Shown: positions 42,518 to 52,072 of the stretch, piece after piece | Layout: each line of letters begins with the position of its first letter | Position numbering within the stretch: the first letter of the stretch is position 1 | DNA from: Pseudosulfitobacter pseudonitzschiae | GTDB taxonomy: Bacteria > Pseudomonadota > Alphaproteobacteria > Rhodobacterales > Rhodobacteraceae | NCBI RefSeq assembly: GCF_002222635.1 | Contig: NZ_CP022415.1 | Span: 2,046,001 to 2,110,000, forward strand | Direction of reading: 5' to 3' | DNA length: 64,000 nucleotides | Program-made: the position numbers and the translations under genes | The notes under the pieces: generated by a model | Database searches by the model: none | Seen by the model: only the letters and a program-made list of their open reading frames with translations | Told to the model about the DNA's origin: nothing

Positions 42518-43420
42518 TCAGATTACCAGCACCAGCATCAGGATCGAGGCCCCCAGCACGGCCATCCCCGCCCATTCGCGCAGCGTAACCCGTTCGTGAA
42601 AGAACAGCACCGTGGCCATCAGGCTGAAAATCAGCTCGACCTGCCCCAGTGCATTCACATAGGCCACGTTCTGCAAGGTGAAGGCCGTGAACCAGCAAAA
42701 CGACCCCAGCAACGACGTCAGCCCGATCCACACCGCCACCCGGCGCGCGCGCCAGACGGCGGTGATCTCGCCCTTTTCACGCAGCCGCAGCCACAGGGCC
42801 ATACCCGCAAGCTGCATCGCAGTCACACAGGCCAGCGTCAGCCCTGCCCGCGCCAGCGGATCTTCCAACGGCAATTGCAGCGATGCACCACGATAGCACA
42901 CGCCCGATACTGCAAAAAGGACGCCAGACAACAACCCCAAGCCCGCCGCACGGTTCGCCAGATCACGCAGACCCCAACGTACCAGATCGGGCGGCGCGGA
43001 CAGCAGCAGAACGCCGAACAACCCCAATGCAATCGCACCGAACCCCGGCAGGCTTACGCCCTCGCCCAGCAACACCCAGCCCACCAGAACGGTCTGTATG
43101 ACTTCGGTCTTTTTGAACGTAATACCAACCGCGAAATTGCGCGCCTTGAACAACATCACAACGCAGACCGTCGCCAACACCTGCGCCAACCCTCCAAAGG
43201 CTCCGTAAAGCCAGAATGCTGCGGTCAGTGGGGGCTGCGCCTGTCCGGTGCTTTGGAAATAGACATAGGCCAGCACTGCAACCAAAGGCGCGGAATACAA
43301 GAACCGCGCAAAAGTGGCCCCTGCCGCAGACAGTTGCGTCGTGGCCAGCTTTTTTTGCAGAACAAAGCGCAGCGTTTGGAAAAAGGCGGCGGCAAGTGTA
43401 ATGGGAATCCAGAGGCTCAT
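42518..43420 (-). CDS. EamA family (DMT) transporter
   Basis: A 300-residue inner-membrane protein with ten predicted helices in two EamA repeats. Typical parts are FVLQKKLATTQLSAAGATFARFLYSAPLVA in repeat 1 and LLGSFCWFTAFTLQNVAYVNALGQVELIFSLMATVLFFHERVTLREWAGMAVLGASILMLVLV in repeat 2, where the HERVTLREW motif is a strong family sign. It exports or imports a small metabolite; the substrate is unknown. Confidence 0.88.
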   Translation of the reverse strand: MSLWIPITLAAAFFQTLRFVLQKKLATTQLSAAGATFARFLYSAPLVAVLAYVYFQSTGQAQPPLTAAFWLYGAFGGLAQVLATVCVVMLFKARNFAVGITFKKTEVIQTVLVGWVLLGEGVSLPGFGAIALGLFGVLLLSAPPDLVRWGLRDLANRAAGLGLLSGVLFAVSGVCYRGASLQLPLEDPLARAGLTLACVTAMQLAGMALWLRLREKGEITAVWRARRVAVWIGLTSLLGSFCWFTAFTLQNVAYVNALGQVELIFSLMATVLFFHERVTLREWAGMAVLGASILMLVLVI

Positions 43421-43439
43421 AACACCTCATGCCCGCAAT

Positions 43440-44396
43440 TCAGTCCCTGTGCCAGAGCGGATGCGCGACAGGGTCTTTCGACTTTACAAAGTACCGCGTG
43501 AAAATCTGCGCATAAGATCGGTACATATAACCGTCATTGCAGGCCAGAAAGCGGGCCTTGTGGGCTGCATATAATGCGGGCAACCGATACCAGGGCAGAC
43601 GCGGGTGCATGTGATGCACCACATGCAGGTTGTTGTTAAGAAACAGAAATGCCAGCGGCCCGCGATCTTCGACGATCACTGTGCGCCCACGGCTGCGCGC
43701 GTGGGCCTGATGTTCCAGAAAGGTGCGGATTTTCAGGATCCCCAACGCCGCATAGGCCGCCATCATATAGACCCACAACGGCATCTGCGACCAGACCACT
43801 GCCACCAGCACGATGATCGCCCCGGGCAGGTGCCACAGCCATCCGGCCAGCACCGCGCGGTCACCACTGCGGATCGCCGCCCAGTCGCTGCGCATGAACG
43901 CCCACTGGCCCACCAGCGGCCCCACAGTCATCCGCCCCAAAAGCGTGTTGTTGAACCGCATAATATTTTGCTGCCAATGCGGCAGCCGCGCCCAGACCAA
44001 GGGATCCAGATAGTTGCTTTCGGGATCGTCATAAGGATCGGTCAGCCGCGCATCACGGTGATGCGCCAGATGGGTGTCGCGAAAGCGTATGAACGGAATA
44101 AACAGCCCAGGCTGCACAAGGCCCAGCGCCGTGTTCACCTTCTGCGACGGGAACGGATGACCGTGCAAAATCTCGTGGCTCAGCGATGAATGCAGCACCA
44201 ACGCCACGGCAACGGCCATTCCCGCCAGCACCAGCGAAACTGCCACCAACCAGACCAGCGCCAGCACCAACACAACATAGCATCCGGCAAAAAGTGTGAT
44301 AGTGGGCCATTCCCATCCTGCGGTGGCAAGCGGGCGGGCGGTGCTGAGTCCGGTGTTCATTGGTCTGTGTCGGGGTTTATCTTCATATTGCCTCAT
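43440..44396 (-). CDS. membrane fatty acid desaturase
   Basis: A 318-residue integral-membrane diiron enzyme. The three His boxes are HEILHG (about 74-79), HLAHH (about 109-113) and HVVHHMHP near residue 258, with NNNLHVVHH as the family form. Hydrophobic segments lie at about 35-72 and 190-225. It introduces double bonds into acyl chains, or acts on a related lipid/carotenoid. Start is ATG 44396; ATG 44360 (MNTGLSTARPL) is also possible. It is divergent from an XRE regulator. Confidence 0.85.
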   Translation of the reverse strand: MRQYEDKPRHRPMNTGLSTARPLATAGWEWPTITLFAGCYVVLVLALVWLVAVSLVLAGMAVAVALVLHSSLSHEILHGHPFPSQKVNTALGLVQPGLFIPFIRFRDTHLAHHRDARLTDPYDDPESNYLDPLVWARLPHWQQNIMRFNNTLLGRMTVGPLVGQWAFMRSDWAAIRSGDRAVLAGWLWHLPGAIIVLVAVVWSQMPLWVYMMAAYAALGILKIRTFLEHQAHARSRGRTVIVEDRGPLAFLFLNNNLHVVHHMHPRLPWYRLPALYAAHKARFLACNDGYMYRSYAQIFTRYFVKSKDPVAHPLWHRD

Positions 44397-44456
44397 TGCT
44401 ATCGCGGCGGCGCAGTGTCGACCATTCTGAACCTAGTTAACAAAATCCAATAGATG

Positions 44457-44468
44457 TGATAAATATCA
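44457..44468. promoter_or_regulatory. short palindrome upstream of the XRE gene
   Basis: TGAT-AAAT-ATCA, 4 bases before the XRE gene start and within the 76-bp divergent region to the desaturase. A possible operator for the regulator; short, so low weight. Confidence 0.3.
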
Positions 44469-44472
44469 TCAT

Positions 44473-45333
44473 ATGAATGAAATTAACGACAAACGCGCCC
44501 GCGCCGACCTGTTCCGCCGCCGTCTGGCGCAGGCGATGCAGAGCACCGGCACCACGCAAAGCGGACTTGCCCGCGAAATCGGCACTGATCGCTCCACCCT
44601 GTCCCAAGCGCTAAAGGACGAAGGTGCCCGCCTGCCTGGTGCGCATGTGGTGGGCGCATGTGCGTCAGCCTTGGGGGTATCCTGCGACTGGTTGCTGGGC
44701 CTGTCCGACCGGCCTGAATCCGCAGCCGACCTGCTTTCTGCAGCATTCGTGCTGACCCATGCGCCGCGCGCCCTGATCGACGAGACCATCTTCAGTTGGC
44801 ACCGCGAGGCCGCAGGTTACAAAATCCGCCATGTGCCAGCCGCCCTGCCCGACATGCTGAAAACCCAAGAGATGCTGGAATGGGAATACAGCCCCCATCT
44901 GGGCCGCACCATCACCCAAGCGATAAACGCCTCGCGCGACCGGCTTGACTGGATGCGTTCGTCGCAATCCGATTATGAAATCGCCATGCCGCTTTACGAA
45001 CTACACAGTTTCGCAACCGGCACCGGCTATTACCACGGCTTGCCCGCGCCTGTGCGTCGGGCCCAGTTGCATCAGTTGATCGAACTGACCGAACAGCTTT
45101 ATCCGCGCCTGCGGGTCACCCTGTTCGACGCGCGCAGGCTTTATGCCACGCCCATCACCATCTTCGGTCCTCTGCTAGCCGTGTTATACACCGGCGGCCA
45201 CTACATGGCGTTTCGCGACCGCCCGCGCATTGAAACACTGACGACCGACTTTGACATGCTGATCCGTCAGGCCTCGATCACCGCGCGCGATATGCCCGTG
45301 CATCTGACAGAACTCCGCCCGCTGATCTGCTAA
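44473..45333 (+). CDS. XRE-family transcriptional regulator with sensor-like C-terminal domain
   Basis: A 286-residue regulator. The HTH is FRRRLAQAMQSTGTTQSGLAREIGTDRSTLSQALKDEG (about 13-50) with SDWLLGL-type follow-up (VSCDWLLGLSDRP). The C-terminal 190 residues are a conserved unknown domain (ALIDETIFSWHREAAGYKIRHVPAALPDMLKTQEM), likely a sensor. Divergent position suggests it controls the desaturase. Confidence 0.82.
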   Translation: MNEINDKRARADLFRRRLAQAMQSTGTTQSGLAREIGTDRSTLSQALKDEGARLPGAHVVGACASALGVSCDWLLGLSDRPESAADLLSAAFVLTHAPRALIDETIFSWHREAAGYKIRHVPAALPDMLKTQEMLEWEYSPHLGRTITQAINASRDRLDWMRSSQSDYEIAMPLYELHSFATGTGYYHGLPAPVRRAQLHQLIELTEQLYPRLRVTLFDARRLYATPITIFGPLLAVLYTGGHYMAFRDRPRIETLTTDFDMLIRQASITARDMPVHLTELRPLIC

Positions 45334-45335
45334 CC

Positions 45336-45393
45336 TTCATCTTGCCCGAAAAACTCCGGGGTGAGGCCGCAGGCCGAGGGGCAGAGCCCCTCG
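45336..45393 (+). repeat. dispersed intergenic repeat, copy B (TTCATCTTGC type)
   Basis: Starts TTCATCTTGCCCGAAAAACTC three bases after the XRE stop, then GGCCGCAGGCC and GGGGCAGAGCCCC inverted segments. Same layout as 17341-17398 (17 of the first 20 or so bases equal). Confidence 0.65.
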
Positions 45394-45427
45394 CTGCACC
45401 AGCTTCCGGCGGTAATCGGAACCCGTA

Positions 45428-46906
45428 TCAGGGGCGTTGCCCCACGGCGCGGCCCATCCCTTCTGGCGATCCCAATACGGCATGGGCCGCAGCAACCCGT
45501 TCAAGCGCTGCCGCGACATGCGGAGCAGGCTCGGAAGGGCGACGCGTTTCAAGGCTGACGTGCAGCAAGAAATGCTCGCCCGTGGCCAGCAGGCGGTCGC
45601 CTTCGTACATCTTGTGAAACAGGTGCATCTTCTTGCCTGCGCCCGCCAAAACCTGCGTGCGCACCTCGATCACAGCACCAGCCAGCACCTCGTCCACATG
45701 ACGAATATGCGTCTCGGCGGTGAAATAACTGCCCCCCGCAGCGATGTATTCGGCATCGCATCCGATCATATTCATAAACCTGTCGGTAGCGTCACCAAAG
45801 GCTTGCAGATATTTGGCTTCGGTCATGTGACCATTATAGTCGGTCCAATCCAGCGGCACGGCGCGATGTACGGTCAGCAGCGGTGCCGACACATCCGCCA
45901 TGTCATCCACCCGAATGCCCATAGGCGAAGCCGTCCGCAACTTGGCCTCTTGTGCGTTCATCAACGCCCCGGCGCCCCAATCCTGTGCCTTGAGCGCGCG
46001 CATCATCGCCACAAGGTTGGTATCACGGATACGCTCCAGTTCGCGGATCGAATAGGCACCCGATTGCGCGTCCGACTGGCCCGCGATCAGGTCCACTAGT
46101 TCGTCGGTGAACTCGGGCACATCCATCAGCTTGGTCCACGGCCATTTCAAGGCGGGGCCGAACTGCGCCATAAAATGCTTCATGCCCGCCTCGCCGCCCG
46201 CGACGCGATAGGTTTCGAACAGACCCATCTGCGCCCAGCGGATGCCAAAGCCATAGCGGATCGCATTGTCAATCTCTTCGGTCGTCGCCACGCCGTCCTT
46301 GACCAGCCAAAGCGCCTCGCGCCAGACTGCCTCCAGAAAACGGTCGGCGATATGGGCGTCGATTTCTTTGCGCACCCGCAGGGGATAGAACCCCATTCCC
46401 GTCAGCAATTCTTCTGCGGCGTCCAGAAAGGCGGGTGTGTTGGCGTCCGTTGGCACCACTTCAATCAGAGGCAGCAAATACACAGGGTTGAACGGATGCG
46501 CGACGATGATCTGTTCGGGGCGCGTAGCACCCAGTTGCAGTTCCGACGGCTTAAAGCCCGACGTCGACGAACCGATCACCGCATCGGGCAGGCACGCTTT
46601 CTGGATTTCCGCCAGCGTGGTGTGTTTTGTCGCCAGTTGCTCGGGCACGCTTTCCTGAATCCAGACAGCACCGGACACAGCATCAGCGATGGTGTCATGA
46701 AACGTCAGCTTGCCTTCGGCGGGCAGCGCCACATCCACCATACCTGGTAGGGATCGGCGCGCGTTTGCCATCACTTCGCCCACCTTGCGCTCGGCCTGCG
46801 GGTCGGGGTCGAAAACCTGCACGTCCCATCCGTTCAGCAAGAACCGCGCGGCCCAGCCGCCTCCGATCACACCGCCGCCAATGACGGCTGCCACTTGTTT
46901 GCCCAT
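45428..46906 (-). CDS. lcdH: L-carnitine 3-dehydrogenase fused to a thioesterase
   Basis: A 492-residue fusion. Residues 1-320 are a 3-hydroxyacyl-CoA-dehydrogenase-like enzyme: NAD motif VIGGGVIGGGWAARF, substrate segment SSTSGFKPSELQ, catalytic HPFNPVYLLPLIEV. Residues 340-480 are a hotdog thioesterase (LDWTDYNGHMTEAKYLQAFGDATDRFM). This is the known carnitine dehydrogenase with betainyl-CoA thioesterase. It oxidises carnitine to 3-dehydrocarnitine; the second domain would release betaine from betainyl-CoA. It is downstream of the BKACE gene at 47481. Confidence 0.9.
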   Translation of the reverse strand: MGKQVAAVIGGGVIGGGWAARFLLNGWDVQVFDPDPQAERKVGEVMANARRSLPGMVDVALPAEGKLTFHDTIADAVSGAVWIQESVPEQLATKHTTLAEIQKACLPDAVIGSSTSGFKPSELQLGATRPEQIIVAHPFNPVYLLPLIEVVPTDANTPAFLDAAEELLTGMGFYPLRVRKEIDAHIADRFLEAVWREALWLVKDGVATTEEIDNAIRYGFGIRWAQMGLFETYRVAGGEAGMKHFMAQFGPALKWPWTKLMDVPEFTDELVDLIAGQSDAQSGAYSIRELERIRDTNLVAMMRALKAQDWGAGALMNAQEAKLRTASPMGIRVDDMADVSAPLLTVHRAVPLDWTDYNGHMTEAKYLQAFGDATDRFMNMIGCDAEYIAAGGSYFTAETHIRHVDEVLAGAVIEVRTQVLAGAGKKMHLFHKMYEGDRLLATGEHFLLHVSLETRRPSEPAPHVAAALERVAAAHAVLGSPEGMGRAVGQRP

Positions 46907-46969
46907 TCTTCACCTCTGTTACCCACGGGCCCCGTGACCCGCTGAAATCATGTGTTGTTCCTGCGCTGC

Positions 46970-47470
46970 TTAGGGTCGTGTCGCCAGCCGCGTCAGGTCA
47001 TATCCGTTAAAATCCAGCACTTCGCGAGCTGCTGCGATGCGGTCTGCACCACCCGTTGCGTTGCGATCCAAAATCCAGCCCAAAGTGCCATCCGGCGTGC
47101 CGACCACAGCGGTGCGAAACCCGTCATCGACCCACAGCACCCAAAGCATGCGGTTGGTGTCACCGCTCGGGTCGCTCAGCATATAGCGGCCCTGTCCGGT
47201 GACCTTTGCGGACCAAACCTCTGGCACCGTGCCGCACTGCCCTGCCGCATCGCAACGGTGCCATGCCAGCGTGAACGCCGCACCATCCTGCCGTGCGGTC
47301 ACAGCGCGCAGGGCAGCGTCCTGAGGAAAGGCGGCGCGCACTGCCCATTCGCCCGCAAAGCGTTTGACCTCGAACCGCGTGGTCGACGCGATGATCACCG
47401 ATTGATCGCGATAGCCGGGTGAGGGCGGCACCTGCGCGCATCCCGCCAACAGGGCCAGCGCCACCGCCAT
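46970..47470 (-). CDS. lipocalin-like lipoprotein (Blc-type)
   Basis: A 166-residue lipoprotein: MAVALALLAGCAQVPP with lipobox LAGC. The mature part has the lipocalin pattern (RFEVKRFAGEWAVRAAF, the GxW strand, through YMLSDPSGDTNRMLWVLWVDDGFRTAVVG to GWILDR). It lies between the two carnitine enzymes and 10 bp after BKACE, so is probably in their operon. Outer membrane location is likely; a ligand link to carnitine or acyl lipids is speculation. Confidence 0.82.
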   Translation of the reverse strand: MAVALALLAGCAQVPPSPGYRDQSVIIASTTRFEVKRFAGEWAVRAAFPQDAALRAVTARQDGAAFTLAWHRCDAAGQCGTVPEVWSAKVTGQGRYMLSDPSGDTNRMLWVLWVDDGFRTAVVGTPDGTLGWILDRNATGGADRIAAAREVLDFNGYDLTRLATRP

Positions 47471-47480
47471 CAGGCACCGT

Positions 47481-48395
47481 TCACCCCTTTGGCGCACGTT
47501 TGACCAGCCCCAGCTTTTCACGCACCTGCGCCGGTTCCATCACCCGTGCGCCCATATTCTCGACAATGGTGCCCGCACGTTCGACCAGCTGCCAGTTTTC
47601 GGCCAGCACACCTTTTTCCAGCCACAGGTTGTCCTCCAGCCCCACGCGCACATGGCCCCCCGCCAGCACCGACGCCGCAACATAGGCCATCTGGTTACGC
47701 CCCAGACCAAAGGCCGAGAACGTCCAGTCGTCAGGCACATTGTTAACCATCGCCATAAAGGTGTTCAGATCATCGGGCGCACCCCACGGCACGCCCATAC
47801 ACAACTGCACCAGTGCGGGGCTGTCCAGAACGCCGTCTTTCACCAGTTGCTTGGCGTACCACAGATGTCCAGTGTCAAAGGCTTCGATCTCGGGTTTGAC
47901 GCCCAGTTCGGTCATCATCCGTCCCATCGCCACCAACATGCCCGGCGTGTTGGTCATGACGTAATCGGCTTCGGCAAAGTTCATCGTTCCGCAATCCAGC
48001 GTGCAAATCTCGGGCAGGCATTCGGTCACATGGGCCACCCGCTCGGTTGCACCCGCCATGTCGGTGGCGGCCTTGTTCAGCTGCATCGGGTTTTCCACAT
48101 CACCAAAGACGATGTCGCCCCCCATACCCGCGGTCAGGTTCAAAACCACATCGGTGTCGCTGTCGCGAATGCGGTCAGTAACTTCGCGGAACATGCCCAG
48201 ATCGCGACTGGGCACGCCGGTTTCGGGATCACGCACATGGCAATGCACCACGGCGGCGCCGGCCTTGGCCGCCGCGATCGCGCTGTCCGCGATCTGCTTG
48301 GGGCTGCGCGGGACATGATGGCTGCGGTCTTGCGAGGCGCCGGATCCGGTGACGGCACAGGTGATAAATACGTCTTTGTTCATGGCCAATGGCAT
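47481..48395 (-). CDS. BKACE family enzyme, probable dehydrocarnitine cleavage enzyme
   Basis: A 304-residue zinc-dependent TIM barrel of the beta-keto acid cleavage family. Typical segments are ITCAVTGSG, AGAAVVHCHVRDPETG (HxH zinc ligands), LNLTAGMGGD, and ASVLAGGHVRVGLEDNLWL near the end with His and Glu. In carnitine use it splits dehydrocarnitine with acetyl-CoA to acetoacetate and betainyl-CoA. An CGGAGAG site 7 bases before ATG 48395 decides that start over ATG 48383. Confidence 0.9.
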   Translation of the reverse strand: MPLAMNKDVFITCAVTGSGASQDRSHHVPRSPKQIADSAIAAAKAGAAVVHCHVRDPETGVPSRDLGMFREVTDRIRDSDTDVVLNLTAGMGGDIVFGDVENPMQLNKAATDMAGATERVAHVTECLPEICTLDCGTMNFAEADYVMTNTPGMLVAMGRMMTELGVKPEIEAFDTGHLWYAKQLVKDGVLDSPALVQLCMGVPWGAPDDLNTFMAMVNNVPDDWTFSAFGLGRNQMAYVAASVLAGGHVRVGLEDNLWLEKGVLAENWQLVERAGTIVENMGARVMEPAQVREKLGLVKRAPKG

Positions 48396-48482
48396 TGCAT
48401 GTCTCTCCGAATTTCATCTTGCATTGCGCAGCATCATGGCGGCATTCTTGCATCAAACTTGACGAAATACGAAAAGAAGTTG

Positions 48483-49427
48483 ATGAAATCCGAAAATATC
48501 ACAGATGTGGTCGTGCTGGTTCTTGATGCCTCCAACACGCTCAGCTTCGCCGCCGCTGTCGATCCATTACGCGCGTCAAACCGCCATGCGGGGCGGCAAC
48601 TGTTCCGCTGGCATCTTGCAACTCCTGCTGACGCACCGGTGACGCTGACTTCGGGCCTTGTTATTCCTGCCAATCCACTGGCGCGGATCAGCCAGTGCGA
48701 TTGGATCGTCACGGTCTCGGGCTTTGATCCCGACCGCCAAAGCACACCTGCCCTGCTGTCCAGCCTGCGCAGGCTGGCCGCGCGTGCGGATCATGTGGCA
48801 GGGGTCGACGGCGGCCCTTGGGTGCTGGCCCGCACGGGGCTGCTGGACGGGCACACCGCGACCGCACACTGGGAGGACTTCGAGGCCTTCGCCGCCCGAT
48901 TTCCCGACACGCACACCGTCAACGCCCGCTATCAGGTCAGCGGTAAATTCTACACTGCAGGCGGCGCCGCGCCCACGTTGGACATGATGCTGGCACTGAT
49001 CGCCGAAACCTGTAGCCCCACATTGGCACGCAAGGTCGCGGGCAGCTTTATCACCGACACCACCGCCGCCCCGTCACAGCCGCAAATCCGCCAACCCCAG
49101 CGATCGCGGCACAGCCATATCACGGCGCGTGCCCATGCATTGATGGAAACCACATTGGACGCGCCCTTGCCCATCGCCACCATCGCACAACGTCTGGGCC
49201 TCAGCCCGCGCGCGTTGCAAATGCAATTCAAAGCATCCGTGGGACTAACACCGCAAGCGCATTACATGGCCCTGCGCATGGCCGAAGCAGAGCGTCTGGT
49301 CACCCAAACCCACCGGCCGCTGCACGACATCGCACTGAGCACCGGCTTTTCCAGCCAGTCCGGTTTCGCACGTGCCTATACCGCGGCCCACGGCACCAGC
49401 GCACGCCAGCACCGCAAATCCGCGTAA
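48483..49427 (+). CDS. GlxA/CdhR-type AraC family transcriptional regulator
   Basis: A 314-residue regulator. The N-terminal 180 residues are a DJ-1/PfpI-like domain (VVVLVLDASNTLSFAAAVDPLRASN; VAGVDGGPWVLARTGLLDGHTATAHWEDF). The C-terminal AraC domain has two HTH motifs (PLPIATIAQRLGLSPRALQMQF; LHDIALSTGFSSQSGFARAYTAAHG). This is the layout of CdhR, the carnitine regulator. It is divergent from the BKACE gene with 87 bp between. A GAAGTTGATGAAATC context gives a weak ribosome site. Confidence 0.88.
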   Translation: MKSENITDVVVLVLDASNTLSFAAAVDPLRASNRHAGRQLFRWHLATPADAPVTLTSGLVIPANPLARISQCDWIVTVSGFDPDRQSTPALLSSLRRLAARADHVAGVDGGPWVLARTGLLDGHTATAHWEDFEAFAARFPDTHTVNARYQVSGKFYTAGGAAPTLDMMLALIAETCSPTLARKVAGSFITDTTAAPSQPQIRQPQRSRHSHITARAHALMETTLDAPLPIATIAQRLGLSPRALQMQFKASVGLTPQAHYMALRMAEAERLVTQTHRPLHDIALSTGFSSQSGFARAYTAAHGTSARQHRKSA

Positions 49428-49510
49428 CCCTCACCCGCTTCTTTTGGCCTTAAATAACCATCGCGCGACGATCAGTGCAAAAGACCGTAGCCCGCTGTAT
49501 CAAAACCCGT

Positions 49511-50554
49511 TCAATACGGCATCGGATGGGCGCGATGCGCTTTGTCGATTTCGGCCAGCACTTCGTCGGACAGGGTCACATCCACCGCACCCAAAGCCAA
49601 CTCCAACTGGTCCGCAGACGTCGCCCCCAAAATCACCGACCCCATGAAAGGTCGCGTGCAACACCACCCCAGAGCCATGTGAACCGGATCCAGCCCGTGT
49701 CGCTGCGCAATGTCCAGATAGGCACCGACCGCCCCGAACACCCGGTCGGTCTTGCGCCCGCCCAGATCGCCGTTCAAATCCATGCGCGACCCCGCTGGTA
49801 TGTTGCCGCCCTGATATTTGCCGGTCAACAACCCCGCTGCCAGCGGCGAAAACGCCAACAGCCCCACGTCTTCGTTCACACTCATCTCGGCCATGTCGGT
49901 GTCATAGAGACGGCACAGCAGCGAATATTCGTTTTGCACAGTAGCCACCCGTGGCCCGCCCGTTCGTGCCGCCGCCTCAAGCCATTGGGTCGTGCCCCAA
50001 GCGCTTTCATTGCTCAGACCAAAGGCCCGGATGCGGCCACGATCCACCTCACGTTGCAGCGCGCCCAGACAGTCTTCCATGTCCTGTATGGTCGACGCGC
50101 GGTCTTGATCTGACGGGTCGAATGTCCAGTTCTTGCGAAACATATAGCTGCCGCGATTCGGCCAGTGAAATTGATAAAGGTCGATGTAATCCGTTTGCAA
50201 ACGCCGCAGCGAATCGTCGATGGCCTCGGGGATCGTCTTGGACGAGATCGGCACACCCTCACGCCGGTGCATCATCCCCTCGCCCGAATGTTTGGTGGCC
50301 AGAATGTAATCTTCCCGGCGCCCCTGGTCTTCGTGCCACAATCCGATGATCCGCTCGGTCCGGCCAATGGTTTCAGCGCTGACGGGGTTTACGGGATACA
50401 TCTCGGCAGTGTCGATGAAATTGATGCCTGCATCCAGCGCCCTTTCGATCTGTTCGAACCCTTCTTCAGCAGTGTTCTGCGTGCCCCAGGTCATTGACCC
50501 CAGGCAAAGTTCTGACACCATAATTCCGGTGCGGCCAAGCGGTTTCATCTTCAT
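49511..50554 (-). CDS. aldo/keto reductase (Tas-like)
   Basis: A 347-residue NADPH-dependent reductase. Catalytic residues: Asp and Tyr in NFIDTAEMYP, Lys in ILATKHSG, His in LYQFHWPNRG. SNESAWGTTQWL and FSPLAAGLLTGKYQGG are typical of the Tas/AKR group. The physiological substrate is unknown. Ends 84 bp from the convergent regulator gene. Confidence 0.9.
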   Translation of the reverse strand: MKMKPLGRTGIMVSELCLGSMTWGTQNTAEEGFEQIERALDAGINFIDTAEMYPVNPVSAETIGRTERIIGLWHEDQGRREDYILATKHSGEGMMHRREGVPISSKTIPEAIDDSLRRLQTDYIDLYQFHWPNRGSYMFRKNWTFDPSDQDRASTIQDMEDCLGALQREVDRGRIRAFGLSNESAWGTTQWLEAAARTGGPRVATVQNEYSLLCRLYDTDMAEMSVNEDVGLLAFSPLAAGLLTGKYQGGNIPAGSRMDLNGDLGGRKTDRVFGAVGAYLDIAQRHGLDPVHMALGWCCTRPFMGSVILGATSADQLELALGAVDVTLSDEVLAEIDKAHRAHPMPY

Positions 50555-50787
50555 CTACTATCCCCTTTTTTGCGCCATAGAGCGTAACGGCAGCGCCCGA
50601 GATCACAAGGTGTAATGCCCCTGCGTAAAGCCACCGCTTTAGCGAATAATCCTTAATCGACCGTAACTTGCCTTGGCCACCACTCCCCGCAACCGGATGC
50701 GCCTGCGCGTCCATTGCTTGAAAACGACTCAATTCTGTCGGTTCTCCACTTGGCCCTGCCGCAGACCCGGCCCATGGTGGTAACAAT

Positions 50788-52011
50788 ATGCGTCTGCTGA
50801 TTTCCCTTGCCGCCCTCTTGTTGTCTGTCTTGCTGCTTCAACTCAGTTCGGGCGGTGTCGGGCCGTTGGATGCATTGTCGGGCTTGGCGCTGAACTTTTC
50901 ACGGCAGGAAATCGGAATGCTGGGCTCGGCCCATTTTTTCGGTTTTTTCATCGGCTGCTGGTGGGCGCCGCGCCTGATGGGATCTGTCGGACATTCGCGC
51001 GCCTTTGCCGCCTTTACTGCAACGGGTGCCATCGGCTTGCTGTCACATATGATGGTGGTCGATGCCTATGCCTGGGCGGTAATGCGCGTGGCCTCGGGAC
51101 TGTGCGTCGCGGGCTGCTATACGGTGATCGAGGCGTGGTTGCAGGCCAAGGTCACCAACGAAACGCGCGGGCGCACGATGGGGGTGTACCGCGTGGTCGA
51201 CATGACGGGGTCGTTGGCTGCGCAAATGATCATCGGCATCCTGACACCCGCCAGTTATGTCAGTTACAACATACTGGCGATCATGTGCTGCGCGGCGCTG
51301 TTACCACTGACCCTGACCACGGCCCAACAGCCCGAAACACCCGACGCCCCGCGTCTGCGCCCCCGACTGGCGGTAAACCGTTCGCCATTGGCGGCGGCAG
51401 GCGTGGTGGTGGCGGCGCTGTCTTCCGCCAGTTTTCGAATGGTCGGACCGGTGTACGGCCAAGACGTCGGCCTGAGCACCGGACAAATCGCGTGGTTTCT
51501 GTCGGCATTTGTTCTGGGTGGGGCTCTGGCGCAATATCCCGTCGGGTGGCTTGCCGATAAATACGATCGCCGCTGGGTGCTGATCTGGCTGTCGGCGGCG
51601 GCGATGATCAGCTGTGCCATCACCGTTTCGGCCAGCGGGCTGGGCACTACCGGCATCATGCTGACCGCAGGACTGTTCGGGCTGACCACCTTTCCGATCT
51701 ATTCCGTCGCCGCCGCCCACGCCCATGATTTTGCCAGCGCGGACGAACGGGTAGAACTGTCGGCAGCGCTGATGTTCTTTTACGCGCTGGGTGCGATTGC
51801 GGCACCCTATGCCGCCTCGGCACTGATCAGCAACTTTGGCCCGGGGGCGCTGTTTGGCATGATCGCCGTGGGCCACGGCGCGTTGATCCTTTTCGGCCTG
51901 ACACGCCTGCGTGCCCGCCCGACCAAGCAAAAGCGCACCCGTTATATCTACGCACCGCGCACCAGCTTTGTGATCGGCCGCCTGATCGGACGCAGCCGCG
52001 AACGCGACTGA
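50788..52011 (+). CDS. MFS transporter (YcaD-like)
   Basis: A 407-residue transporter with twelve predicted helices. Helix 1 is [20 protein letters not shown], and [19 protein letters not shown] is the loop 2-3 motif. Helix 4-5 is [40 protein letters not shown], close to the YcaD/UMF2 family. The substrate is unknown. It is 61 bp upstream of metG. Confidence 0.88.
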   Translation: MRLLISLAALLLSVLLLQLSSGGVGPLDALSGLALNFSRQEIGMLGSAHFFGFFIGCWWAPRLMGSVGHSRAFAAFTATGAIGLLSHMMVVDAYAWAVMRVASGLCVAGCYTVIEAWLQAKVTNETRGRTMGVYRVVDMTGSLAAQMIIGILTPASYVSYNILAIMCCAALLPLTLTTAQQPETPDAPRLRPRLAVNRSPLAAAGVVVAALSSASFRMVGPVYGQDVGLSTGQIAWFLSAFVLGGALAQYPVGWLADKYDRRWVLIWLSAAAMISCAITVSASGLGTTGIMLTAGLFGLTTFPIYSVAAAHAHDFASADERVELSAALMFFYALGAIAAPYAASALISNFGPGALFGMIAVGHGALILFGLTRLRARPTKQKRTRYIYAPRTSFVIGRLIGRSRERD

Positions 52012-52072
52012 CCCTTTCCCCGCCCCCCCTGCACTGCTAAAGCAACATGAAATGCAGACCATAGGCGCAAAA

